Part shown: positions 1 to 7,887 of the stretch, piece after piece
Layout: every line of letters begins with the position of its first letter
Position numbering within the stretch: the first letter of the stretch is position 1
Assembly: GCA_943325485.2 (NCBI GenBank)
Contig: CALPPP020000033.1
Span: forward strand, 1 to 9,690
Direction: 5' to 3'
Origin: Rickettsia typhi
GTDB taxonomy: Bacteria; Pseudomonadota; Gammaproteobacteria; Burkholderiales; Burkholderiaceae_C
DNA: 9,690 nucleotides
Made by a program: the position numbers and the translations under genes
Notes under the pieces: model-generated
Databases searched by the model: none
The model's input: only the letters and a program-made list of their open reading frames with translations
Told to the model about the DNA's origin: nothing

Positions 1-18
1 CACGTCGGTGCAATATGC

Positions 19-165
19 CGTCATTGCAAAGTCTCGTCATTGCGAGCGTAGCGAAGCAAGCTCTTGTCATTGCGAAGGGCGAAGCCCTGAAGCAATCCAG
101 ATCGCCACGTCGCTAAGCTCCTCGCGATGACTTGTGTTCTCCATCGTCACGTCCTCGCGATGACA
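19..165. repeat. Cluster of imperfect palindromic repeats with core gtcattgcgag
   Basis: This gene-free stretch is built from copies of one short motif. Direct-orientation copies start at 19 (partial, cgtcattgca), 35 (cgtcattgcgagcg, followed by a tagcgaagcaa arm to 58) and 66 (gtcattgcga, ending in gaagcaatccag near 100). Inverted arms reading ctcgcgatgac lie at 121-131 and 154-164. The copy at 66 and the arm at 122-131 can pair as the ends of a long imperfect stem. Inside it, gggc-gaa-gccc at 77-87 forms a small hairpin of its own. Repeats of this look are scattered through many bacterial genomes and are usually intergenic. No open reading frame here resembles a protein. Whether the cluster is a decayed mobile element, a REP-like element or an RNA-level structure cannot be decided from this window. 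Confidence 0.75.
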
Positions 166-204
166 GGCCTTATATGCGTCATTGCGAGCGAAGCGAAGCA
201 ATCT
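154..204. repeat. Inverted repeat pair ending inside the 3' end of ttcA
   Basis: The arm ctcgcgatgac at 154-164 faces gtcattgcgag at 178-188 across a 13-base loop, with 10 of 11 positions complementary. The right-hand copy continues through the agcgaagcaatct arm to 204 and belongs to the same family as the copies at 35 and 66. It contains the ttcA stop codon (179-181, read on the minus strand), so it supplies the end of that coding region. A transcript leaving ttcA would carry this hairpin directly at its stop codon. It may protect the 3' end or slow transcription, but no run of T follows on the minus strand, so a classical intrinsic terminator is not supported. Confidence 0.65.
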
Positions 205-1072
205 CTAGGCTGATGGTTTGTATGCTCGGCAAGCTAGGCGCATCGAAGGTTTCTTTGTCAAACGCGGTGTCCCCCTCGGGGTTCGGCACCCCCGTGGTTT
301 TCAAACCCTTGAAGTCAAACAAGCTATGGTCTAACAAGTGGGAAGGCGCCACGTGTTGCAGTGAATTGAACATGATGTCCAAACGTCCGGGGTGTTTTTT
401 CTCCCACTCGCGCAACATATCGCCCACTTGCTGGCGCTGCAAACCATCTTGGTTGCCGCACAAAGTGCAAGGAATGATGGGAAAAGCGCGGTGCGCCGCC
501 CAGCGTGCCAAGTCGCGCTCGGCCACAAACGCCAATGGACGGATGACGATGTGGTGACCGGCGTCGCTGACCAATTTAGGCGGCATGCTTTTCAACTTGC
601 CACCAAAAAACATGTTCAAGAAAAAGGTTTGCAAGATGTCGTCGCGGTGATGACCCAAGGCAATTTTGGTCGCGCCAATCTCATCGGCGACTCTGTACAA
701 AATGCCGCGACGCAAACGGCTGCACAGGCTGCACATGGTTTTGCCTTCGGGAATTTTGCTCTTCACAATCGAGTAGGTGTCTTGCGTCTCGATGCGAAAC
801 GGCACACCCAGTTGGCTTAAGTAGTCGGGCAACACATGGGCTGGAAAGCCCGGTTGTTTTTGGTCAAGGTTGACCGCGATGATGTCAAAGTGAATAGGGG
901 CACGGGCTTTGAGTTTGAGCAAGATGTCGAGCATGCCGTAGCTGTCTTTGCCGCCCGACATGCACACCATCACCTTGTCGCCTTCTTCGATCATGTTGAA
1001 TTGAACAATGGCTTCGCCCACCTGACGGCACAGGCGTTTTTCCAGTTTTTGGGTTTCGCGTTCAATCTGCAT
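179..1072 (-). CDS. ttcA: tRNA 2-thiocytidine biosynthesis protein TtcA
   Basis: TtcA is a cytoplasmic ATP-dependent enzyme that thiolates cytidine 32 of certain tRNAs, using an iron-sulfur cluster. The 297-residue product carries the PP-loop ATP pyrophosphatase signature SGGKDS at residues 39-44. It has the CSLC pair (C114, C117) followed by SRLRRG, the GHHRDD segment at 140-145, and a second CTLC pair (C202, C205). In the family, the first Cys pair plus one Cys of the second pair hold the cluster. The length is close to the roughly 310 residues of the E. coli protein. The start at 1072 is backed by a ggtga sequence just upstream that overlaps the folB stop. The gene is last in the SDR-folB-ttcA run, 3 bases after folB. 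The final eight residues, EIASLRSQ, and the stop are encoded by a genomic repeat copy, so the native C-terminus has probably been replaced or extended. The catalytic part looks intact. Confidence 0.96.
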   Translation of the reverse strand: MQIERETQKLEKRLCRQVGEAIVQFNMIEEGDKVMVCMSGGKDSYGMLDILLKLKARAPIHFDIIAVNLDQKQPGFPAHVLPDYLSQLGVPFRIETQDTYSIVKSKIPEGKTMCSLCSRLRRGILYRVADEIGATKIALGHHRDDILQTFFLNMFFGGKLKSMPPKLVSDAGHHIVIRPLAFVAERDLARWAAHRAFPIIPCTLCGNQDGLQRQQVGDMLREWEKKHPGRLDIMFNSLQHVAPSHLLDHSLFDFKGLKTTGVPNPEGDTAFDKETFDAPSLPSIQTISLEIASLRSQ

Positions 1073-1075
1073 GCT

Positions 1076-1080
1076 TCACC
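1076..1080 (-). promoter_or_regulatory. Likely ttcA ribosome binding site overlapping the folB stop
   Basis: On the minus strand the bases ggtga lie three bases before the ttcA ATG and contain the folB TGA stop codon. A ribosome ending folB would sit on the ttcA start, so coupled translation of the two genes is plausible. The spacing is slightly short for a textbook site, hence moderate confidence. Confidence 0.4.
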
Positions 1081-1444
1081 ATGATCCCGCCTCCATGCGG
1101 ATAGCGACTTCGCAGTCGTCAAAAATTTCCAGTTTGGTGATTTTCACCCGTACCGCTTTCACCCCAGAAAGCCCCAGCAAGCGGTGGCAGAGTTTGCCAA
1201 TCATGGTTTCCAGCAAGCTGACGTGCTTAGCGGTGCATTCATCAATGATGATTTGACGCACTTTGCGGTAGTCCAGCACACGTGAGATGTCGTCATCGGC
1301 GGGCAGCAGTGGTTGGTCGCCTAAGCTGAGTTCAGCGTCCACCTGAATCGGTTGCGGTGCTTTTTTTTCATGCGCCAAGATGCCTAAGTCGGCATTAAAG
1401 CGCAGTCCGCTCAAAGTGAGAATTTGGTTGCCATTGGAATTCAT
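1076..1444 (-). CDS. folB: Dihydroneopterin aldolase FolB
   Basis: FolB converts 7,8-dihydroneopterin to 6-hydroxymethyl-dihydropterin and glycolaldehyde in cytoplasmic folate synthesis. The product is 122 residues, the usual size for this small fold, which assembles as an octamer in characterised members. Visible family marks are the N-terminal LSGLRFNADLGILAHEK stretch with E26, LDYRKV around Y59, LLETMIGKL with E79 (the expected pterin-anchoring Glu), and VKITK ending in K104, the expected catalytic lysine. The residues after that lysine read LEIFDDCEVAI instead of the more common KPxA-type turn, so it belongs to a divergent branch. It sits 7 bases after the SDR gene and 3 bases before ttcA, all on the minus strand. 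The neighbouring pteridine-reductase-like gene supports a pterin role. The ATG at 1444 is the only sensible start; a strong Shine-Dalgarno sequence is not seen. Confidence 0.93.
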   Translation of the reverse strand: MNSNGNQILTLSGLRFNADLGILAHEKKAPQPIQVDAELSLGDQPLLPADDDISRVLDYRKVRQIIIDECTAKHVSLLETMIGKLCHRLLGLSGVKAVRVKITKLEIFDDCEVAIRMEAGSW

Positions 1445-1451
1445 AGGGTTC

Positions 1452-2228
1452 TTACATCAGCGAAAAATCGCGCTCAAATTTCATCAGGTGTTGACCGCCA
1501 TCGACCAACAGGCTGGTGCCAGTGACAGAAGAATTGGTCAAGGCAAACAACACGGTGGCCACCACATCCTCAACACTGGAGGAGCGTCCCAAAGGGGAGA
1601 GTCGGTGCAGCTCTTGAAACTTTTCATTGCTGAGCAAGTGGCTGGTCAAGGTCAGGCCGGGGGCCACGCCCACCACCCTTAACTGAGGTGCCAAGGCTTG
1701 GGCCAGCATGGTGGTGGCGGCTTGCAAAGCCGCTTTGGAGAGGGTGTAGCTGAAAAAATCGGGGTTGAGGTTCCACAGCTTTTGGTCCAGCATGTTCACC
1801 ACCACACCGGTGCTTTGGCGTTGTTTCACATGGGCGTGCAGCAGTTGCGCCAAGACAATCGCGGCGCCCGTGTTGCTGCGCAAATGCTGCTCCATCTGCG
1901 CAAAGTCAAAATTTTCGGCGCTGTCGTGCTCAAAGAGCGCTGCGCTGTTGACCACCGCATCCAATTGCCCCATGTGCTGCTGTGCCGCTTCAAACAACTG
2001 ACGGACCTGAACTTCATCGCTCAAGTCAGCAGGGAAAACGCTCGCACCCGCAGTGAGTGCCGCGCAGTCATGGGCTGTTTGCTGGGCTTCTTGTGCGGAG
2101 TGTCTGTAGTGAACTGCCACGCGCCAACCAGCCCTTGCCAGCCCTAAGGCAATGGCATGGCCCAAGCGCTTGCCCGCACCGGTGACCAGCACAGCAGGCG
2201 AAGAAGCGATAAGTGGGACAGAGGGCAT
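1452..2228 (-). CDS. SDR oxidoreductase, pteridine reductase (FolM/PTR1)-like
   Basis: This is a short-chain dehydrogenase/reductase of 258 residues from the ATG at 2228. A TTG three codons further out (2237) is possible but less likely. The Rossmann nucleotide motif is TGAGKRLG at 16-23, matching the TGxxxRxG form typical of FolM and pteridine reductase 1. HYRHS at 40-44 fits NADP(H) binding, and VNSAALF at 93-99 replaces the common NNAG. The active site shows D148, Y161 and K165, spaced 13 and 4 apart. That is the spacing of the Asp-Tyr-Lys set of Leishmania PTR1, with Asp where ordinary SDRs have Ser. The VAPG motif and a C-terminal LLVDGGQHL follow. Adjacent folB suggests reduction of dihydromonapterin or dihydrofolate. 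The substrate is inferred, so no symbol is assigned; another carbonyl substrate remains possible. It heads the minus-strand operon and diverges from the methyltransferase gene with overlapping start codons. Confidence 0.9.
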   Translation of the reverse strand: MPSVPLIASSPAVLVTGAGKRLGHAIALGLARAGWRVAVHYRHSAQEAQQTAHDCAALTAGASVFPADLSDEVQVRQLFEAAQQHMGQLDAVVNSAALFEHDSAENFDFAQMEQHLRSNTGAAIVLAQLLHAHVKQRQSTGVVVNMLDQKLWNLNPDFFSYTLSKAALQAATTMLAQALAPQLRVVGVAPGLTLTSHLLSNEKFQELHRLSPLGRSSSVEDVVATVLFALTNSSVTGTSLLVDGGQHLMKFERDFSLM

Positions 2229-3345
2229 GGACGACAATCAATCTATGAAAACACAGGCAAAGAGTTTAGCGACTGGCTTGCAGGCCTTGATTCGCAAGCG
2301 CTTACAGGCTGACGGCGGCTGGTTGAGCTTTGACCGCTTCATGGCGCTGGCTTTGTACGCGCCGGGCTTGGGTTACTACGCTGCAGGTCAAGCTCAGATC
2401 GGTCGCATGCCTGCACAGGGCAGCGATTTTGTCACCGCGCCAGAGATGTCGGCTTATTTCGGCCAAGCTTTGGCACAAAGTGTGGCACAGGCTTGGGCGA
2501 CCACACAAACCCAAGCGGTGCTGGAGTTTGGTGCAGGCAACGGGACGCTGGCTAAGCAATTGTTAGAGGCTTTGGGGGACTCAGCGCAAAGCTACACCAT
2601 CGTCGAGGTGTCAGGTGCTTTGCGTGAGCGTCAATCCCAAACGCTGGCTGCTTTTGGTTCCCGTGTGCAGTGGGTCAGTGAATTGCCTGACCGCATTGAA
2701 GCTGTGGTGATTGGCAATGAGGTTTTGGACGCCATGCCGGTGCGACTGTTGCAGCGCACAGCGGGTGTGTGGCACGAGCGTGGCGTGGTGTGGGACGAGG
2801 CAACCTGCGCTTTTGCTTGGCATGACCGCATCACAAACGAGCGCCCACCGGTCAACATCGAGGGCGAGCACGATTACCTGACCGAAATTCATCCTCAAGC
2901 ACAGGCGTTTATTCGCAGCGTAGGCGAGCGCCTGCGCATGGGCGCAATGTTCTTGATTGACTACGGTTTTCCAGAAGCCGAGTACTACCATGCGCAACGT
3001 CACATGGGCACACTCATGTGTCACCAAGCGCACCGAAGCGATGCCGACCCTTTGCAAAGTGTTGGCTTGAAAGACATCACCGCCCATGTGGATTTCACCG
3101 GCGTGGCACTGGCCGCGCAAGAAGTGGGCTTGGAAGTATTGGGCTACACCAGCCAAGCGCATTTTTTGCTCAACAGTGGTTTGCTGTCTTTGCTGGAAAG
3201 CGCTTCCATGGCAGACAGGGCCATGGCGCAAAAACTGATCAATGAACACGAGATGGGTGAGTTGTTCAAAGTCATCGCCTTGGGCCGCGGCGAAGCTTGG
3301 CAACCCTTGGGTTTTGTGCAAGGCGATAGAACACACAGGTTATAG
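2227..3345 (+). CDS. Class I SAM-dependent methyltransferase, MidA/NDUFAF7 family
   Basis: The product is 372 residues from the ATG at 2227. An in-frame ATG at 2245 would give 366, and neither has a well-spaced Shine-Dalgarno sequence. Longer in-frame extension to 2152 would run through the SDR gene and is not favoured. Family marks in order are FMALALYAPGLGYY (38-51), GSDFVTAPEMSAYFG (65-79), the SAM-binding LEFGAGNGTLA (99-109), VEVSGALRERQ, GNEVLDAMPV (163-172), IDYGF (244-248), GTLMCHQAHR (261-270) and DITAHVDFT. This is the PF02636/DUF185 fold. The mitochondrial member NDUFAF7 dimethylates an arginine of a complex I subunit. The bacterial substrate is not established, so a protein-arginine target is inference. 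No membrane segment or signal peptide is seen. It is followed after 4 bases by the DUF2905 gene and may be cotranscribed with it and the pump genes. Confidence 0.93.
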   Translation: MDDNQSMKTQAKSLATGLQALIRKRLQADGGWLSFDRFMALALYAPGLGYYAAGQAQIGRMPAQGSDFVTAPEMSAYFGQALAQSVAQAWATTQTQAVLEFGAGNGTLAKQLLEALGDSAQSYTIVEVSGALRERQSQTLAAFGSRVQWVSELPDRIEAVVIGNEVLDAMPVRLLQRTAGVWHERGVVWDEATCAFAWHDRITNERPPVNIEGEHDYLTEIHPQAQAFIRSVGERLRMGAMFLIDYGFPEAEYYHAQRHMGTLMCHQAHRSDADPLQSVGLKDITAHVDFTGVALAAQEVGLEVLGYTSQAHFLLNSGLLSLLESASMADRAMAQKLINEHEMGELFKVIALGRGEAWQPLGFVQGDRTHRL

Positions 3346-3349
3346 ACAC

Positions 3350-3544
3350 ATGTTTCGTTGGTTGATTGTGGTTTTCTTGGCCTTGCTGCTGATCCAAGGC
3401 ATCACGCCGTGGTTGGAAAAGCTAGGCTTTGGTCGCTTGCCCGGCGACTTTCGCTTTCGCTTGTTTGGCCGCGAGATCTTTCTTCCTTTGACCACCACCA
3501 TCATTCTCAGCATGGTGTGCGCTGGTTTGTCACGCTTGCTCTAA
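3350..3544 (+). CDS. DUF2905 family small membrane protein
   Basis: This 64-residue protein has two hydrophobic spans, about residues 3-19 and 44-62. They flank a conserved loop with GFGRLPGDFRFRLFG, followed by IFLPLTTTIILS. The LPGD loop and the PLTT start of the second helix are the signature of the DUF2905 family, whose members are about 65-70 residues and have no known function. The start is the ATG at 3350, four bases after the methyltransferase stop; an in-frame upstream reading would overlap that gene by about 100 bases and lacks family resemblance. An agg at 3337-3339 could serve as ribosome binding site. The adaptor gene mdtA begins 28 bases downstream. An inner-membrane location is expected; the function is unknown. 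Confidence 0.85.
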   Translation: MFRWLIVVFLALLLIQGITPWLEKLGFGRLPGDFRFRLFGREIFLPLTTTIILSMVCAGLSRLL

Positions 3545-3572
3545 GGACTTCTGCGGCAGTTAACATGAAGCC

Positions 3573-4808
3573 ATGGATAAGTCGTTCAACCCAGTCAATG
3601 CGCAGTTACCCAGCCAATCTGGCGGGGCCAAGTGGGTTTTGCTGTCACTTTTGGTCGTAGCCGTATTTGCGCTTACTTGGTTTTACCCCGACATCAAAAA
3701 CAAATTAAGTCCAGCCTCAAGTGGTGAGGATATGGCTGGTAAAAAACCGCCTGGCGGCCGCCCAGGCAAAAGCGGCGGTGAAGGTTCACGCAGCACGCCG
3801 GTGAGTGTGGGCGAGGTGCGCCTCATGGATATTCGCTACACCGTGCAAGCTGCAGGGACTTTGGTGGCGCTCAACACCGCTGTCGTTCGCGCCAAGGTGG
3901 ATGGAGAGCTCAAAGCCTTGCGTTTCACAGAAGGACATCTTGTGCAAGCCGGACAGGTGCTGGCTGAAATTGATGCCAGACCTTTTGAGGCGCAACTCAA
4001 CCAAGCCCAAGGTCAGTTTGCCCGCGATGCCGCGCTCATGAAAAATGCCGAGTTGGATTTGCAACGCTACCAAGACTTGCTGAGCAAGGACGCTATTGCA
4101 CGCCAGCAGGTTGAAACACAAGCTGCTTTGGTGCGTCAATTGCAAGGCACGGTGCAAGCCGATCAAGCACAAATTGATTTGGCCAAACTGCAGCTCTCCT
4201 ACACCCGTGTCACCGCCCCTATCAGTGGGCGACTGGGCTTAAAGCAAGTCGAGTTGGGCAGTTTGGTGCGCTCTAGCGACCCCAATGGCGTGGTCAACAT
4301 CACGCAAACCCAGCCCATGGCCGTGGTGTTTTCAGTTCCCGAGATGCATGTTCCTTTGATCATGCGTAAATTGAAAGCGGGCCAAGCCTTGCCTGTGGAA
4401 GCGTGGGACCGTGACCAAAAAATACGCTTGGCCCAGGGGCGTGTGAGTACCACCGACAACGCCATCGATGTGGCCACCAGCACCTTGCGCTTGAAAGCCA
4501 CCTTGGACAACCGCGACGGCAGCTTGTTTCCCAACCAGTTTGCCCATATCCGTTTGCAGCTCGATACCTTGAAAAATGTGCTGGCTGTTCCTGCACAAGC
4601 GGTGCAACGCGGTGCAGCAGGCACTTTTGTGTATGTGGTTCAAGCCGATAACACGGTACAAGTACAAACTGTGCAACTCGAGGCGGTTGAAGGGGACTGG
4701 CAAGCAGTGAAGGCCGACCTCAAAGCCGGTCAACAAGTCGTCACCGATGGCGCTGACCGCTTGCGCAGTGGCAGCATGGTGGAGGTGGTGAAAGCGCCCA
4801 AACCATGA
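3573..4808 (+). CDS. mdtA: RND efflux periplasmic adaptor subunit MdtA
   Basis: MdtA is the membrane fusion protein linking the inner-membrane RND permease to an outer-membrane channel. The 411 residues compare with 415 in E. coli MdtA. Residues about 20-37 form an N-terminal membrane anchor, followed by a Gly/Pro/Lys-rich linker (about 54-70). The first lipoyl half is [10 protein letters not shown]...LAEID (109-134). A long Gln/Ala-rich alpha-hairpin covers about 138-210, and the second lipoyl half follows [18 protein letters not shown] (from 212). Close matches to E. coli MdtA include [23 protein letters not shown] and [12 protein letters not shown]. No lipobox cysteine is seen, so it is anchored by the helix, not by lipid. 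The ATG at 3573 precedes the hydrophobic segment by a normal distance; the Shine-Dalgarno sequence is weak. Its stop overlaps the mdtB start by four bases (atga), showing translational coupling. MuxA is the Pseudomonas equivalent name. Confidence 0.94.
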   Translation: MDKSFNPVNAQLPSQSGGAKWVLLSLLVVAVFALTWFYPDIKNKLSPASSGEDMAGKKPPGGRPGKSGGEGSRSTPVSVGEVRLMDIRYTVQAAGTLVALNTAVVRAKVDGELKALRFTEGHLVQAGQVLAEIDARPFEAQLNQAQGQFARDAALMKNAELDLQRYQDLLSKDAIARQQVETQAALVRQLQGTVQADQAQIDLAKLQLSYTRVTAPISGRLGLKQVELGSLVRSSDPNGVVNITQTQPMAVVFSVPEMHVPLIMRKLKAGQALPVEAWDRDQKIRLAQGRVSTTDNAIDVATSTLRLKATLDNRDGSLFPNQFAHIRLQLDTLKNVLAVPAQAVQRGAAGTFVYVVQADNTVQVQTVQLEAVEGDWQAVKADLKAGQQVVTDGADRLRSGSMVEVVKAPKP

Positions 4809-7800
4809 ACATGTCGCGGCTGTTTATTCTGCGACCGGTGGCCACTTCGCTGACGATGTTGGCGTTGCTGTTGTGTGGTGGTTTGGCCTACCGTTTTTTG
4901 CCTGTGGCGTCATTGCCGCAAATTGATTACCCCACGGTTCAGGTCAACACCTTGTACCCAGGCGCGAGCCCCGAGGTGATGACGGCAACCGTCACTGCAC
5001 CCCTAGAGCGACAACTCGGGCAAATGCCAGGCTTGGACCAAATGACCTCGGTCAGCTCCGCCGGTGCCTCGGTCATCACTTTGCGCTTCTCGCTCAAATT
5101 GCCTTTGGATGTGGCCGAGCAACAGGTGCAAGCCGCCATCAATGCAGCCACCGGTGTGCTGCCCGCAGACTTGCCCATGCCACCGGCCTACAGCAAGGTC
5201 AACCCAGCGGATGCACCGGTGTTGACCTTGGCCATCAGCTCGCCCTCGCTGCCCATCACGCGTGTGCACGACATGGTTGAAAACCGCTTGGCCATGCGAA
5301 TATCACAAGTCGCTGGCGTGGGCTTGGTCAGCATTGCAGGCGCCCAGCGCCCCTCGGTGCGGGTGCAGGTCAACAGCCAAGCTTTGAGTGCGGCAGGGTT
5401 TTCGCTGGAAGACGTGCGCACGGCCATCAACCAAGCCAATGTGAGCATGGCCAAGGGCAGTTTGGATGGCCCTGCCCGCGCCTCCAGTTTGGATGCCAAC
5501 GACCAAATGCAATCGGCGCAGGACTATGCCAATTTGGTGTTGGCCTATAAAAACGGCAACCCTTTGCGCTTGCGCGATGTGGCCACCATCAAAGATGCAC
5601 CAGAGAACAGCCGTTTGTCGGCTTGGGCCAATACGCAACCAGCCATTGTTTTGAATATCCAGCGCCAACCAGGCGCGAATGTGATTGACACCGTGCAACG
5701 GGTACAAACCTTGTTGCCTGCTTTGCGCGCGGCTTTGCCAGCCAGTTTGGATGTGCAGGTCATGACCGACCGCACCACCACCATTCGCGCCTCGGTGCGT
5801 GACGTGCAATTCGAGTTACTGTTGTCAATGGCCTTGGTGGTGATGGTCATTTTTGTTTTTCTGCGCAGTGCATCTGCCACATTGATTCCTGCGGTGGTGG
5901 TGCCTTTGTCACTGGTAGGCACATTTGCGGTGATGTACTTGGCAGGTTTTTCGGTCAACAACCTCACCTTGATGGCGTTGACAGTGGCCACAGGCTTTGT
6001 GGTGGATGACGCCATCGTCATGATCGAAAACATAGCTCGCTTTTTACAAGACCCAGATAAACCACGCTCACCGGTGCAGGCTGCCATTGAAGGTGCGCAG
6101 CAAATTGGCTTCACCATCGTGTCGCTGACCTTCTCGCTGATCGCTGTCTTGATTCCCTTGTTGTTCATGGGCGATGTGGTGGGCCGCTTGTTTCATGAGT
6201 TCGCCATCACCTTGGCTGTGGCCATTTTGATTTCAGCCTTTGTGTCGCTGACCTTGACCCCCATGCTGTGTGCCCATGTATTGCGGGCGCAAAAGAATGA
6301 GCAAGACACTTTGGACTCGGGTGCATGGTTAAAGCAATTGATCGCCGTGTATGGGCGTGGTTTGAATTGGGTGCTGGACCGTCCTGTGGCCACGCTGACC
6401 ACATTTGCTTTGACGGTGGTGTTGACCGTGGCTGCTTACCTCATCAGCCCCAAAGGATTTTTCCCTCTGCAAGACACGGGGGCGGTGCAAGTCATCACCG
6501 AGGCCACCCAGTCGACGTCGTTTGATGCGATGGCCGAGCGTCAACAGGCATTGGCGCGCTTGCTGCTGCAAGACCCTGCGGTGCAAAGCCTCACCTCCTT
6601 CATGGGTGTCGATGGACCCAATGCCAGTTTGAATGCCGGCCGCATGACTTTGAACTTGGTGCCTAAGGCACAGCGCCCCGAAGGATTGCCGGCAAGCTTA
6701 GAGCGCCTTCAGCAGTTGAGCCAGCAAATCTCTGGCTTGCAGGTTTATCTGCAGCCCTTGCAAGATTTGAGTTTAGAAGACCGTGTAGCGCGTAACCCGT
6801 TTCGGTTTTTGCTCAGCGGTCCCGATGGCGAGGCGTTGGGGTTTTGGGCCAAGCGTCTGCAAGAGCGTGCACGCCTGGACCCCGCGCTGGCTGATGTGGC
6901 GAGCGATTACCAAGACCAAGGCTTGCAAGCCTATGTGCGCATAGACCGCGAGGCTGCAGCACGTTTGGGGGTCACAGTCTTGGCCATCGACAATGCGCTG
7001 TACAACGCGTTTGGTCAACGCTTGGTGTCCACCATCTTTACCCAAAGCAACCAGTACCGCGTGGTGCTTGAGGTGCAAGACCAAGACCGCATAGGACCTG
7101 CTGCTTTGTCACTTCTAAGGGTGCCATCAGTCAATGGCACGCAAGTGCCCTTGAGCAGTGTGGCCAAGGTGGAAGAGCGCGCAGCCTTGCTCAGCATTTT
7201 GCATGTGGCGCAGTTACCCGCCGTCACTTTGGCCTTCAAGCCAGCCCAAGGGGTTGCACTGGGTGAGGCCGTGCAAGCCATGGAGCGCCATTGGCAGGCC
7301 ATGCGTGCAGAGGAAGAAGTGCCCCCCGCTATCGAGACACGTTTTGAAGGGGCGGCTTTGGCTTTCCAAGCCTCTTTGCTCAACAGCCTGTGGTTGGTGT
7401 TGGCTGCCGTGGTCACCATGTACATCGTCTTGGGTGTGCTGTACGAGAGCTATGTCCACCCCATCACGATTTTGTCTACCCTGCCTTCTGCGGCATTGGG
7501 CGCCTTGCTGGCTTTGTTGGTGGCGCGTATCGAGTTGGGGCTCATCGCCGTCATCGGCATTGTCTTGTTGATTGGCATCGTGAAAAAGAACGCCATCATG
7601 ATGATTGACTTTGCGCTCGACGCTCAGCGTCACCACGGTATGCCGCCGCGCGAAGCCATCACCCAAGCCTGTTTGTTGCGCTTTCGCCCGATTTTGATGA
7701 CCACCTTGTGTGCATTGCTCGGTGCTTTGCCGCTGATGCTGGGCAGTGGGGTGGGCAGTGAGTTGCGTCACCCGCTGGGTGTGACCTTGGTCGGGGGCTT

Positions 7801-7882
7801 GATATTGAGTCAGTGGTTGACCTTGTTCACCACACCCGTCATTTACTTGCAACTTGACGCTTGGGCGCAGCGTCGCGGTTGA
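4805..7882 (+). CDS. mdtB: RND efflux permease subunit MdtB
   Basis: MdtB is an inner-membrane proton/drug antiporter of the RND superfamily and pairs with MdtC in a mixed trimer in E. coli. The 1025-residue product shows the two-fold RND plan: TM1 near residues 8-30, a large periplasmic loop, TM2-TM6 from about 337, TM7 near 525-545, a second loop, and TM8-TM12 from about 855. The proton-relay residues are all present: D401 and D402 in TM4 ([14 protein letters not shown]), K928 in TM10 ([11 protein letters not shown]), R959 in TM11 and T966 (RFRPILMTT), matching AcrB D407, D408, K940, R971 and T978. [29 protein letters not shown] and NDQMQSAQ track E. coli MdtB closely and set it apart from MdtC. 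It starts within the last codons of mdtA; an ATG two codons later is an alternative. No frameshift is seen. Likely substrates (bile salts, novobiocin and similar in E. coli) are family knowledge only. Confidence 0.95.
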   Translation: MNMSRLFILRPVATSLTMLALLLCGGLAYRFLPVASLPQIDYPTVQVNTLYPGASPEVMTATVTAPLERQLGQMPGLDQMTSVSSAGASVITLRFSLKLPLDVAEQQVQAAINAATGVLPADLPMPPAYSKVNPADAPVLTLAISSPSLPITRVHDMVENRLAMRISQVAGVGLVSIAGAQRPSVRVQVNSQALSAAGFSLEDVRTAINQANVSMAKGSLDGPARASSLDANDQMQSAQDYANLVLAYKNGNPLRLRDVATIKDAPENSRLSAWANTQPAIVLNIQRQPGANVIDTVQRVQTLLPALRAALPASLDVQVMTDRTTTIRASVRDVQFELLLSMALVVMVIFVFLRSASATLIPAVVVPLSLVGTFAVMYLAGFSVNNLTLMALTVATGFVVDDAIVMIENIARFLQDPDKPRSPVQAAIEGAQQIGFTIVSLTFSLIAVLIPLLFMGDVVGRLFHEFAITLAVAILISAFVSLTLTPMLCAHVLRAQKNEQDTLDSGAWLKQLIAVYGRGLNWVLDRPVATLTTFALTVVLTVAAYLISPKGFFPLQDTGAVQVITEATQSTSFDAMAERQQALARLLLQDPAVQSLTSFMGVDGPNASLNAGRMTLNLVPKAQRPEGLPASLERLQQLSQQISGLQVYLQPLQDLSLEDRVARNPFRFLLSGPDGEALGFWAKRLQERARLDPALADVASDYQDQGLQAYVRIDREAAARLGVTVLAIDNALYNAFGQRLVSTIFTQSNQYRVVLEVQDQDRIGPAALSLLRVPSVNGTQVPLSSVAKVEERAALLSILHVAQLPAVTLAFKPAQGVALGEAVQAMERHWQAMRAEEEVPPAIETRFEGAALAFQASLLNSLWLVLAAVVTMYIVLGVLYESYVHPITILSTLPSAALGALLALLVARIELGLIAVIGIVLLIGIVKKNAIMMIDFALDAQRHHGMPPREAITQACLLRFRPILMTTLCALLGALPLMLGSGVGSELRHPLGVTLVGGLILSQWLTLFTTPVIYLQLDAWAQRRG

Positions 7883-7887
7883 GCTCC

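Noticed and set aside
66..131. Possible CRISPR or structured non-coding RNA in the repeat cluster
   Set aside because: Copies are imperfect, unevenly spaced and in both orientations, without spacer-like units of constant length. Nothing points to a specific RNA family.
132..557. Plus-strand open frame of 141 codons over the repeat region and ttcA 3' end
   Set aside because: Its N-terminal part translates repeat sequence ([13 protein letters not shown] text) and the rest is antisense to the clearly real ttcA; no domain is recognisable.
2152..2226. N-terminal extension of the methyltransferase by 25 codons to an ATG at 2152
   Set aside because: The extension lies entirely inside the SDR coding region on the other strand, and its sequence matches nothing expected before the family's first conserved block.
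3545..3572. Possible dedicated promoter or terminator just before mdtA
   Set aside because: The 28-base gap shows no -10/-35 pair and no stem followed by a T-run; a promoter inside the DUF2905 gene cannot be excluded but is not visible.
7214..7852. Minus-strand open frame of 212 codons inside mdtB
   Set aside because: It is a Gln/His-rich shadow of the permease coding strand, with no family resemblance and no start context. Other long antisense frames in mdtA, mdtB and mdtC are the same kind of artefact.
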